Notes under the pieces: generated by a model | Told to the model about the DNA's origin: nothing | Databases searched by the model: none | What the model saw: the letters and a program-made list of their open reading frames with translations, nothing else | NCBI GenBank assembly: GCA_038562165.1 | Contig: JBCFAO010000009.1 | Span: 33,082-97,081, forward strand | From: WRMS01 sp038562165 | Lineage (GTDB): Bacteria; Bacillota; Peptococcia; DRI-13; UBA5745 | Direction of reading: 5' to 3' | DNA length: 64,000 nt | Program-made: the position numbers and the translations under genes | In this document: piece by piece, positions 26,052-33,546 of the stretch | Layout: every line of letters starts with the position of its first letter | Numbering within the stretch: position 1 is the first letter of the stretch

Positions 26052-26984
26052 ATGACCTATAATTTTGTGCAAGAGATGAATAAACCTGAGCGCTTTGCCG
26101 GCGGCCACAGGCTCTGCGCCGGCTGCGGCGCTGCCGTAATGGCCCGCAATGTGCTGCGCTCTTTGGACCCGGAGGAACGGGTGGCCATAGTCAATGCCAC
26201 AGGCTGTCTGCAGGCGGCCACCTTTCCCTATCCTTATATTACCTGGGAAGACTCCTGGCTTCACAGCGCTTTTGAAAATGCCGGAGCCACCTGCGGCGGC
26301 GTGGAGGCCGCCTATAGGGCGCTGCGCAAGCGGGGAAAGGTGAAAGAGGAATACAAGCTGCTGGCCTTTGGCGGTGACGGCGGCACCTATGATATTGGCT
26401 TCCAGTCCCTTTCCGGGGCTATGGAGCGGGGCCACGATATGGTGTATATCTGCTACGACAACGAGGCCTATATGAATACCGGCATCCAGCGGTCTTCTTC
26501 CACTTCCCGCTTTGCCGACACCACCACCTCTCCCGCCGGCAGCGTTATACCCGGCAAGCCTCAGAATAAAAAGGACCTGACCCAGGTGATGATCGCCCAT
26601 AACATCCCTTACGTGGCCCAGACAACTCTTCTGAGCAATATGAAGGATCTTAACGAAAAGGCCAGGAGGGCAATCCATACTCCCGGCCCGGCCTTTCTCA
26701 ATATTTTGGCCCCCTGTCCCCGGGGCTGGCGCTATGAAACAGACCAGCTCATGGATATGACAAAAGCGGCGGTGGAAACCTGCTTCTGGCCTCTTTTTGA
26801 GGTGGTGGAAGGCAGGTTCCATTTAAGCTACAAGCCTAAAAAGAAGCTGCCTATTGAGGAATATCTCAAGCCCCAGGGCAGATTTAAGCATATGTTCAAA
26901 CAAGGCAACGAATGGATGATTGAAGAATTTCAGCAGGAAGTGGACCGGCGCTGGGAAGAACTGCTGAAAAAATGCGGCGAATAA
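26052..26984 (+). CDS. 2-oxoacid:ferredoxin oxidoreductase, beta (TPP) subunit
   Basis: 310 residues. CAGCG (Cys22, Cys25) and a later Cys in NATGCLQA supply ligands of the proximal [4Fe-4S] cluster. The thiamine diphosphate motif is AFGGDGGTYDIG followed about 27 residues on by CYDNEAYMNTG. The C-terminal part matches PorB (PCPRGWRY, AVETCFWPLFEV). GGGGGGAAGGGC precedes the ATG. It completes the gamma-delta-alpha-beta order seen for PorCDAB-type enzymes in anaerobes. Confidence 0.93.
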   Translation: MTYNFVQEMNKPERFAGGHRLCAGCGAAVMARNVLRSLDPEERVAIVNATGCLQAATFPYPYITWEDSWLHSAFENAGATCGGVEAAYRALRKRGKVKEEYKLLAFGGDGGTYDIGFQSLSGAMERGHDMVYICYDNEAYMNTGIQRSSSTSRFADTTTSPAGSVIPGKPQNKKDLTQVMIAHNIPYVAQTTLLSNMKDLNEKARRAIHTPGPAFLNILAPCPRGWRYETDQLMDMTKAAVETCFWPLFEVVEGRFHLSYKPKKKLPIEEYLKPQGRFKHMFKQGNEWMIEEFQQEVDRRWEELLKKCGE

Positions 26985-27021
26985 GCGGGAGATAAAAGGC
27001 CAAGGATAGCGGGCTAAGGCC

Positions 27022-27077
27022 AGTGTCCTGAGTCCAGCGCCCTGGAGCCGGTGCCCTGGAGCTAGCGTCCTGAGGCC
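27022..27077 (+). repeat. Four tandem degenerate 14-bp repeats
   Basis: AGTGTCCTGAGTCC, AGCGCCCTGGAGCC, GGTGCCCTGGAGCT and AGCGTCCTGAGGCC follow one another without gaps between the oxidoreductase beta gene and DUF169. Consensus RGYGYCCTGRGBCY. A minisatellite-like expansion. No coding role. Confidence 0.7.
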
Positions 27078-27103
27078 AGCAGTTAGAAAAGGAGTGAATA
27101 AGC

Positions 27104-27895
27104 ATGTCAGATATTTGCCTGCGTTTAGACGGGGTAATCTCCAAATATATCCGGCCTTTAACCTTTCCGGTGGCCGTGAAATTTTTTAAAGAAGGGGAAG
27201 CCCTGCCGCCTAAGACCAAGGTGCCTACGGAAGCTTTCGGCCATCCCATAGCTATCTGCCAGGGTATTAGCATTGCCCGGAAATATGGCTGGAGCCTGGC
27301 TTTTTATCAGAAGGATCAAGCCTGTCCCTTGGCCCAGATCATCCTGGGCTATAAAGAGGAGCCGGATTTTATCAAAGACGGCAGCGTAATCAAGAATCTT
27401 TATACGGACAACGATGAGGCGGCAATAAAAACTCAGGAATCTACGCCAAAGATGCCCAATGCCGATACTCATTGCTTAGTGGTTGCCCCTTTGCATAATG
27501 CAGCCTTTGACCCCGATGTGGTGGTCTGCTACGGCAATGCCGCCCAGATTACCCGTTTTGTCCAGGGGGCTCTTTATAAAACCGGCGGCTATATCGAATC
27601 CCGCTTTGCCGGCAGGGGAGCCTGCGGTGGGGAAATTACGGTTCCCTATACCCAAAACCGCTGTAACGTCATCATCCCCGGCGGCGGCGAACGGGTCTTT
27701 GCCCTTACCGCCGACGACGAGCTGGCCTTTGCCATGCCCGCCGGCAAAATCCAGGATGTGATGGCAGGCTTGGAGGCCACCCACAAAGGCGGCGTTGCCC
27801 GTATTCCCACTCCCGTGGCCGGCCTTGCATCCCAGCCCGATTTCCCTAAATATTATCATGATCTGGAAGTCTATTGCGGTTTGACGGAAGAGTAA
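27104..27895 (+). CDS. DUF169 family protein
   Basis: 263 residues matching the DUF169 family: VAVKFFKEGEALP near the start, ICQGISIARKYGWSLAF, CPLAQIILGY with a conserved Cys, VVVCYGNAAQITRFVQGALY and SRFAGRGACGGEITVPYTQ. DUF169 proteins are common in anaerobes beside oxidoreductases and radical or keto-acid pathways, but their reaction is not established. Conserved Cys and Gly-rich segments suggest a cofactor or metal site. An AAGGAGTG site precedes the ATG. Last gene of the rightward operon. Confidence 0.85.
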   Translation: MSDICLRLDGVISKYIRPLTFPVAVKFFKEGEALPPKTKVPTEAFGHPIAICQGISIARKYGWSLAFYQKDQACPLAQIILGYKEEPDFIKDGSVIKNLYTDNDEAAIKTQESTPKMPNADTHCLVVAPLHNAAFDPDVVVCYGNAAQITRFVQGALYKTGGYIESRFAGRGACGGEITVPYTQNRCNVIIPGGGERVFALTADDELAFAMPAGKIQDVMAGLEATHKGGVARIPTPVAGLASQPDFPKYYHDLEVYCGLTEE

Positions 27896-28049
27896 TGCCC
27901 GGCGCCGGCCGGTACTAACCGGCTGTGGCTACAGCCCGGCAGCGGCCTTGGCAGTGACCTGTCGTGCCAGTTGACTGCTCAGTTCTGCTGGGTTTGTAGG
28001 GATCTCCGGGGATAAAGCGGAGCAGAGAATAGGCAAAAATGCAAGTTTA

Positions 28050-28090
28050 AAGTGTTCGGCCTTCTTGTTAATGGGGCCGAACACTTCTTT
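28050..28090 (+). terminator. Terminator after the DUF169 gene
   Basis: AAGTGTTCGGCC pairs perfectly with GGCCGAACACTT (12 bp) around a 13-nt loop, followed by CTTTACT. The weak T-run makes it a moderate terminator. It closes the oxidoreductase operon. The 150 bp before it hold nothing recognisable. Confidence 0.75.
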
Positions 28091-28102
28091 ACTCGATTGG
28101 GA

Positions 28103-28152
28103 TTGACAATGCTGTCTAATTGCGTTAGACTAAAACCAATTTAATGGTCTAA
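28103..28152 (+). promoter_or_regulatory. Promoter with BlaI-type operators
   Basis: TTGACA (28103-28108), 17 bp, TAGACT (28126-28131). A dyad GTCTAA-N5-TTAGAC (28114-28130) covers the spacer and -10 box, and a third half-site GTCTAA (28147-28152) pairs with the same TTAGAC over 16 bp. This fits autorepression by the BlaI-type protein encoded next. Confidence 0.65.
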
Positions 28153-28175
28153 TGGCATACGACAGGAGGCGACTC

Positions 28176-28538
28176 ATGGAGCAATATAAATTGGGCGAAA
28201 TGGAGCAAAAATTCGCCGATATTATTTGGGCAAATCAACCGGTTAATTCCCGTACCCTCACGGAGTTGTGCGCCCAGGCCTTTGCCTGGAAGCGCACTAC
28301 CACTTACACTATGCTCAAGCGCTTATGCGACCGGGGCATCTTTCAGAATGAGGACGGTACGGTTACTGCTTTAATGTCCAAAAGCGAGTTCGGCGCCGCC
28401 CAGGGGGAACAATTTCTCAAGGAAAGCTTCGATGGCTCACTGCCCGGATTTTTGGCTGCCTTTAGCCGCCGGAAGAAGTTGAGCAAAAAAGAAATAGACG
28501 AAATCCGCCGGCTCATCGACGAGCATAAGGAGAGATAG
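28176..28538 (+). CDS. BlaI/MecI/CopY-family transcriptional repressor
   Basis: 120 residues from the ATG at 28176, which follows AGGAGGCGACTC. An ATG at 28152 lies inside an operator half-site and lacks a site. The winged-helix domain has LGEMEQKFADIIWAN, SRTLTELCAQAFAWKRTTTYTMLKRLCDRG and GIFQNEDGTV, and a C-terminal dimerisation helix follows. It should repress its own operon until the M56 sensor protease next door triggers its inactivation, as for BlaI-BlaR1. No beta-lactamase gene is nearby, so the regulated response is unknown. Confidence 0.92.
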   Translation: MEQYKLGEMEQKFADIIWANQPVNSRTLTELCAQAFAWKRTTTYTMLKRLCDRGIFQNEDGTVTALMSKSEFGAAQGEQFLKESFDGSLPGFLAAFSRRKKLSKKEIDEIRRLIDEHKER

Positions 28539-28540
28539 CC

Positions 28541-30667
28541 ATGTTGGATAAGCTATTTTTGCAGCTTCTGAATATGAGCTTTACCGGCGGCATTGTCATT
28601 TTATTTGTGCTGGCAGTCCGTCTGCCTTTGAAAAAGGCCCCCAAGATCTATTCTTATGTTTTGTGGAGCGTGGTTTTGTTCCGCCTTATTTGCCCCTTTT
28701 CTTTTGAAAGCGCTTTAAGCCTTTTGCCCACAAAGGCAAATCCCATTTCCCAGGATATTGTTTATATGGCCCAGCCTCAGGTGGACACAGGGGTTTTCGC
28801 AATCAATAATGTGGTAAATGGCTCGTTGCCGCCGGCGTCGCCGGCTACCAGCATAAACCCCTTGCAGATCTGGCTGTTTATCGGCAGCCTGATTTGGCTG
28901 GCGGGGATGGCGGTAATGCTGATTTACAGCATTGTCACTTTGCTTAAGCTGAACCGGCGCTTGCAAGAGGCGGTGTATTTCCGGGGAAATATTTATTTAT
29001 CCGACAGGATTGAGACGGCATTTGTAATCGGCCTCTTCCAGCCGAAGATTTATCTGCCCGCTAATCTAACAGAAAAAGAGCAGGAATACATCCTGCTCCA
29101 CGAAGAAACCCATATTAGGCGTTTTGACCATATCATCAAAATTGTCAGTTTTTTGGTCTTGTGCTTTCATTGGTTTAATCCCTTGGTTTGGCTGGCCTTT
29201 TTCTTAAGTAACAAAGATATGGAAATGTCTTGTGATGAGGCGGTTATTAAAAAACTGGGCCATGAGGTCAAAAAGGACTATTCTTCTTCCCTTTTAACCC
29301 TGGCCACAGGCAGGGCCATTGTCGGCGGTACGCCTTTGGCCTTTGGGGAGGGTGATACCAAAAGCAGGGTTAAAAATGTGCTGCGTTATAAAAAGCCGGC
29401 GGTTTGGGTGATGGCGGCAGCTATCCTGGTGGTGGCTGTTGTAGTGGCAGGGCTGATGGCCAACCCTCGAGAGGCCGCCGCTCCTGATCCTGAGGCTGTG
29501 GCAGGGACCCCAACGGAAACAAACATAGAGGGCTTATGGGAAAGCCGCACCAAATATATCGGCGATAATTCCGCGGTGGGCAGGATCATCACGGGATTGA
29601 GCTTCCCCGATAATTTGCAGCATGATGGTTTTGCCCTTTATACGGCAGAACTGCCCTATGGCGTAGAAGTCAAATTTAAGACGGATACCGAAAGCCGCAA
29701 TTATTACACTGGAGCCCTAAATCAGGCACCCTTTGAAAAGAATGCCATTATTATGTTCTCATTAATCGAGAATGCGGAGCAAATTGAATTTACGCTGGAC
29801 GATGGAGAAAATCCCTATACTGTTGAATATACCCGCTCTTGGGCCGAGGATTTCCTGGGCGGCGGCAGCTTGTTTGCCAGGTCTGAGACAAAGGCCGGCT
29901 TTGAGGAATTGGTCAAAGGGATATCGGCCAAAATAGACAATGAAATAGAAGAGCAGATCAAACACTGGCAGTTGGAACCCGGACAGAGTAATGTAACTTT
30001 CTTTGTGAAGCCTGACGAACCGGCGGAGGTGATTGGCCGGACCGCTGCCGAGGTGTGGCTGAAATCCCTGATGGATGCGGAGACTCCCGCCGAGCAACGC
30101 ATTGCCGCTTATGAAATCACCGGCGTCAGCGTGATAGCCGGCGAACCCCGGGCAGGGGAGCAATGGGCGGATATGAAATACCAATACGTGGTCCGGGTGA
30201 ATTACAATATTACCACGGCCACGGAAGATTACTTCGCACCGGGGGACGGTGTTTCCGGCAAGGGCACATTTCAGGGCCTATTCCGGGAGCTTTCGTTGAA
30301 AGCTCAAGAAACCGGTGGGTTCGAGATTGTCTATATCGGTACCGGCGGCGCAGAGCAGATATTTGCGCCGCCAGGCTACAGGGGCAGCCTTACCGAGGAT
30401 GAGCTTAAAGAGACGGAAGAACTGGCCAGATATTACTTTACTGAGGAAGCGCCCTATTATGAAGGGGTTGCCTCCATTTACCCGGCGGCCGATGATGATC
30501 CTTTATACCGCAATCGAGGGATTGAAGGGGAATATCCGGCGGGGGATATCATCATTTATAAGGTCCTTACGGTTAAAGATCAGAAGGATGGCAATCCGGA
30601 GCGCTCCATCAGCATAACAAGAAAAGGGCAGGACGGGGCCTGGGAGATTGTCAACCAGGGGTATTAA
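28541..30667 (+). CDS. M56 (BlaR1/MecR1-like) membrane sensor protease with DUF4825-type extracellular part
   Basis: 708 residues. The N-terminal half has four to five transmembrane segments and the M56 zinc protease site HEETH at 187-191, with a downstream Glu in MEMSCDEAV. After a transmembrane segment near 285-305 comes a large external region beginning about residue 320 (IEGLWESRTKYIGDNSAVG), which resembles DUF4825. The penicillin-binding Ser-x-x-Lys domain of BlaR1 is not seen, so the signal is probably not a beta-lactam. Two bases separate it from the BlaI-type gene. The stop overlaps that of the convergent permease gene. Confidence 0.85.
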   Translation: MLDKLFLQLLNMSFTGGIVILFVLAVRLPLKKAPKIYSYVLWSVVLFRLICPFSFESALSLLPTKANPISQDIVYMAQPQVDTGVFAINNVVNGSLPPASPATSINPLQIWLFIGSLIWLAGMAVMLIYSIVTLLKLNRRLQEAVYFRGNIYLSDRIETAFVIGLFQPKIYLPANLTEKEQEYILLHEETHIRRFDHIIKIVSFLVLCFHWFNPLVWLAFFLSNKDMEMSCDEAVIKKLGHEVKKDYSSSLLTLATGRAIVGGTPLAFGEGDTKSRVKNVLRYKKPAVWVMAAAILVVAVVVAGLMANPREAAAPDPEAVAGTPTETNIEGLWESRTKYIGDNSAVGRIITGLSFPDNLQHDGFALYTAELPYGVEVKFKTDTESRNYYTGALNQAPFEKNAIIMFSLIENAEQIEFTLDDGENPYTVEYTRSWAEDFLGGGSLFARSETKAGFEELVKGISAKIDNEIEEQIKHWQLEPGQSNVTFFVKPDEPAEVIGRTAAEVWLKSLMDAETPAEQRIAAYEITGVSVIAGEPRAGEQWADMKYQYVVRVNYNITTATEDYFAPGDGVSGKGTFQGLFRELSLKAQETGGFEIVYIGTGGAEQIFAPPGYRGSLTEDELKETEELARYYFTEEAPYYEGVASIYPAADDDPLYRNRGIEGEYPAGDIIIYKVLTVKDQKDGNPERSISITRKGQDGAWEIVNQGY

Positions 30668-31209
30668 TTTGATGAGGCTTTTTGATAGATTAATTCCTTT
30701 TCCTCTTTGGATAAAACCTGCTCAGTGAAATAAGCAATAACGGCAATTCCAAGTATATTCATCCCTAAGCGTACCAGCATGAATTTTAATCCCAGGGCCG
30801 AGGCCTCAAATAATACAAGAGGAATTTTTGTTGTTGACCAGGCGCCCAGCATTATGAATACATTTGACAGCTTACTGCCTTTGCTAAGTAATGCACCGGC
30901 CACGGGAAATGCCGCATATAGAGGTCCTGCCGCCGCCGAACCGATGAAAAAGGCAAGCAATACGCCGATAAGACTGGAGCCTTCCCCCATGTATTTCACC
31001 ATCGTCTCCCGTTTCACCCATACGTCAAGAAGGCCCAGCAGAATGAAGATGGGCGGAATGATGGACAACATCTCCAAAAGATTCGAGCCTGTTATCGTCA
31101 CCGACTTGCGGCCTGTTTCCGGGAAGAAGGCCAAGATGGTGAGGTTAAGGGCTGCTAGCATAAGAAAAACCCGGTAGCGCTTCAATTGATTTTTTATTTT
31201 CGGCTTCAC
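30664..31209 (-). CDS. Permease, second half of a split YraQ/ArsP-like transporter
   Basis: 181 residues with about five hydrophobic segments and the family motif GSAAAGPLYAAFPVAGALLSKG, similar to DUF318/UPF0718 permeases. The full-length family has about 300 or more residues with two such halves. Here each half is a separate gene, overlapping by four bases (ATGA). It likely forms a heterodimer with the product of the gene just upstream. The substrate in known relatives is a metal or organoarsenical. Here a metal is suggested by the NifX-like partner. Confidence 0.72.
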   Translation of the reverse strand: MKPKIKNQLKRYRVFLMLAALNLTILAFFPETGRKSVTITGSNLLEMLSIIPPIFILLGLLDVWVKRETMVKYMGEGSSLIGVLLAFFIGSAAAGPLYAAFPVAGALLSKGSKLSNVFIMLGAWSTTKIPLVLFEASALGLKFMLVRLGMNILGIAVIAYFTEQVLSKEEKELIYQKASSN

Positions 31210-31679
31210 ATTGCCACCCCCATTACTAAGGCAAGGGCCAGTGAAAAGAGAAACGCGGCTAAATTGCGGGCAATAGCCGCTTTCTTTCCAAAATAGCTGA
31301 TTTCAAGAGGTAAAGTGACAATGCCAACCATCATAAGAGTCGAGACAAAGGCTGCAATCTGCATATACCCCGCGCCGCTTTGAAGCAGAGCCGCCGCCAA
31401 GGGAAATGCCACAAAGCCGGGGATCAGGGTAATCGAGCCAATCATGGCGGCAATCAGCAAGCCGGTAAAACCCGACTCCTGGCCCAGTAATCCGGAAATC
31501 TGCCGGGGGGTAAAGGTTGCCAGCATAATCCCGATGATAATTAAAATAGAAAGAAACTGCGGCAGGATATTTTCAAAAGCTTTCCAGGCTTTTTTCAAAG
31601 CGAGAGTCGTTTTTTCCCGACTTTTAATTGCGGAAACGGCGAGGGAGGCCGCCGCAAAAATATATAAGGCAATTGTCAT
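31206..31679 (-). CDS. Permease, first half of a split YraQ/ArsP-like transporter
   Basis: 157 residues with four to five hydrophobic segments and the motif GSITLIPGFVAFPLAAALLQSGAGY, the counterpart of the motif in the next gene. Overlaps both neighbours by ATGA junctions, so the three genes (NifX-like, half 1, half 2) form one translationally coupled operon. Confidence 0.72.
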   Translation of the reverse strand: MTIALYIFAAASLAVSAIKSREKTTLALKKAWKAFENILPQFLSILIIIGIMLATFTPRQISGLLGQESGFTGLLIAAMIGSITLIPGFVAFPLAAALLQSGAGYMQIAAFVSTLMMVGIVTLPLEISYFGKKAAIARNLAAFLFSLALALVMGVAM

Positions 31680-32086
31680 CGGTCATGCTCATGGCCGCCG
31701 CAGCCATGATCCCCGTGGCCCTGCTCCCCGCATTCTGCGTCATGGTGCTGGCCGTGATGATTGCAGGAGGCCTCCGAGTCAAATGAAAGGGTGCCTCCAA
31801 GCAGTTCTTGCACCGCTTTATCCGCACTGCCGGATACGCCGCCGTACAGCTTAATGTTTGCTTCTGCCAGCGCCCTTTTGGCGCCGCCGCCGATGCCGCC
31901 GCAGACCAGAGCATCAACATCAAGCTTTTTCAGAATATCGGCCAGGGCGCCATGGCCGCTGCCGTTTGTGTTGACGGTTGTGGATATTTTAACCTCTCCG
32001 TCTTCTACGTCATAGATTTTGAACCGTTCTGTGTGGCCAAAATGCTGAAATACCTGTCCGTTTTCGTAAGTTACTGCTATTCTCAT
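31676..32086 (-). CDS. NifX/NifB-type iron-molybdenum cofactor domain protein with His-rich tail
   Basis: 136 residues. The first 100 match the dinitrogenase iron-molybdenum cofactor binding fold (MRIAVTYENGQVFQHFGHTERFKIYDV, VDALVCGGIGGGAKRAL, LYGGVSGSADKAVQELL). The last 35 residues contain about ten His and three Cys (clusters HHGQHH, HGDHGCGGHEHD), a metal-binding tail. No nitrogenase genes are present. Members outside nitrogenase loci are thought to handle metal clusters. Strong AGGAGGAAC site. Upstream is a promoter with palindromic sites. Confidence 0.85.
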   Translation of the reverse strand: MRIAVTYENGQVFQHFGHTERFKIYDVEDGEVKISTTVNTNGSGHGALADILKKLDVDALVCGGIGGGAKRALAEANIKLYGGVSGSADKAVQELLGGTLSFDSEASCNHHGQHHDAECGEQGHGDHGCGGHEHDR

Positions 32087-32177
32087 GGCTGTTCCTCCTA
32101 TTCAACTTCCCCAACCGTTGGGCTGCAATTTCGCCGGTACTACATCTTTTCATCTCAGACATTGATAACATCGTTTA

Positions 32178-32229
32178 TGACATATGTCATTTATATTTTT
32201 TATCATATATTATTTTCGGCATATGTCAA
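32178..32229 (-). promoter_or_regulatory. Promoter with TGACATATGTCA operators for the NifX-like operon
   Basis: Minus-strand TTGACA (32229-32224) is spaced 16 bp from TATGAT (32207-32202). TGACATATGTCA (32178-32189) is a perfect 12-bp palindrome downstream of the -10 box. A second copy of most of it, GCATATGTCA, overlaps the -35 box. Two matching sites flanking the promoter point to a dedicated repressor, not identified in the window. Confidence 0.6.
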
Positions 32230-32252
32230 TAACCTTGATAAAAAATTATCAT

Positions 32253-32287
32253 GACAAGAGCATAGCTGTTGCATTAAAGCTCTTGTC
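32253..32287 (-). terminator. Terminator after the YibE/F gene
   Basis: On the minus-strand RNA GACAAGAGC pairs with GCTCTTGTC around a 17-nt loop and is followed by ATGATAATTTTTTATC. It lies just after the stop of the YibE/F gene. Confidence 0.7.
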
Positions 32288-32304
32288 GCGTCAAAACCAT
32301 ATGT

Positions 32305-33441
32305 CTACTTTATGTCTTTGCGGAACATCAAACCAGAGATCAAAGATGTTAAAGGCGACACCAAGACAAGGCCGATACAGCCTACGAAGGTATGCAATAT
32401 CTCTGCCGCTATGGGCTTTGAGTTGAGGATGTTCAGCAGAGGCGTGCCTTGAGCCATATAGACCATCATGACCGTTATGTAGCCGCCCATATAAGCAAAC
32501 AGTAAGGTAGTGGTTTGGCTGCCGACTACGGATTTGCCAATATTAAGTCCTGATTTCATCAGCCCGGCCTGAGTTATTCCCGGGCTGTTTTTGACGATTT
32601 CCTCCAATGCCGAGGAAATATCCACGGCCAGATCAAGGATAGCCCCTGAGCTGGCAAGATATATCCCCGCCTGAAAGATAGCGGTCAGGTCAAGCTGCAT
32701 AAATCCTGCGTATAACAGGGATTCGGCTCCTTCCATTACGGCCCCGTGTATATTAAAGATATTGCCGAAGGCCACTGCCAGAAGACAGGTTGCCAGGGAA
32801 CAAGTCATAGCGCTGATAATGGCGGCATAGGCCTTTTTGGAAAAGCCGGCCACCAGTAAAAGGGTGATGATGGTCAGCCCATTGCCCACAATCAAGGCTA
32901 CAAGTAAAGGGTGATAACCGTGGAGCATTGCCGGGATGAGGATTTTCCAGATGCTTAGCAGGGCAAAGCCAAAAGAAAGCAAGGTGCGGACTCCGGTATA
33001 GCCGGAAAATAGAATGATAACAAGGGCAAAGCAGCCGATTAAAAGCAACTCCTTATCGGCCCGGTAATGGTCGATCATATTGGCAAAATTGATCTCCTGA
33101 TTCTCATTAAAACCGATCAATACCCAAGCCTTGTCCCCAGCCTTAAATAGCTTATCCACCGTTAAGCTGCCGGTGAGCATATTATTGGCCTGAACCTGTT
33201 CCCCCTTGCGGGGACCGGTTTCTATCTCAATTAATACGCTTTGATCGCCCAATTTAAAAATACCTGAGTTGTGAATACCCAGGTTATTGACGGAAATGAC
33301 CTTAGCCCGGACGCCTTCGGTAAAGAGGTATTCCTGCTTCTGAAAGCCTGTGGGCAAGAGGGCGAGAATTGCTGTCAGAATCAATAAAACCGTGATAAAA
33401 ACAGTATCTTTACGGTTTGTGTTACTTAATAGCTTTTTCAA
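32305..33441 (-). CDS. YibE/F family membrane protein
   Basis: 378 residues: an N-terminal transmembrane segment, an external beta-rich region (about 35-125, VKVISVNNLGIHNSGI-like with GPRKGEQVQANNMLTG), then about seven transmembrane segments with the family motifs DLAVDISSALEEI and GLNIGKSVVGSQTTTLLFAYMGG. Function of the family is not settled (a transport role is suspected). TTG start at 33441 behind AAAGGAG. It follows the alkaline phosphatase gene on the same strand, with a terminator in between. Confidence 0.85.
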   Translation of the reverse strand: MKKLLSNTNRKDTVFITVLLILTAILALLPTGFQKQEYLFTEGVRAKVISVNNLGIHNSGIFKLGDQSVLIEIETGPRKGEQVQANNMLTGSLTVDKLFKAGDKAWVLIGFNENQEINFANMIDHYRADKELLLIGCFALVIILFSGYTGVRTLLSFGFALLSIWKILIPAMLHGYHPLLVALIVGNGLTIITLLLVAGFSKKAYAAIISAMTCSLATCLLAVAFGNIFNIHGAVMEGAESLLYAGFMQLDLTAIFQAGIYLASSGAILDLAVDISSALEEIVKNSPGITQAGLMKSGLNIGKSVVGSQTTTLLFAYMGGYITVMMVYMAQGTPLLNILNSKPIAAEILHTFVGCIGLVLVSPLTSLISGLMFRKDIK

Positions 33442-33465
33442 GAGATACTCCTTTCACTAATCACT

Positions 33466-33502
33466 AAAACAAGGCTGAAACAGCTTCAGCCTTGTTTTAG
33501 CT
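33466..33502 (-). terminator. Terminator after the alkaline phosphatase gene
   Basis: CTAAAACAAGGCTGAA pairs with TTCAGCCTTGTTTTAG around a short loop, with T-runs on both sides. It falls 45 bp past the phosphatase stop. Confidence 0.85.
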
Positions 33503-33546
33503 ATTTATGATAATCCGGCTGTTGAGATCCGGAGTTGCTTTAGGAA

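Noticed and set aside
27022..27077. CRISPR array
   Set aside because: 14-bp units abut with no spacers and no cas genes occur in the window.
31676..32086. Nitrogen fixation gene
   Set aside because: The NifX-like fold is common outside nitrogenase loci and no nif structural or assembly genes are present.
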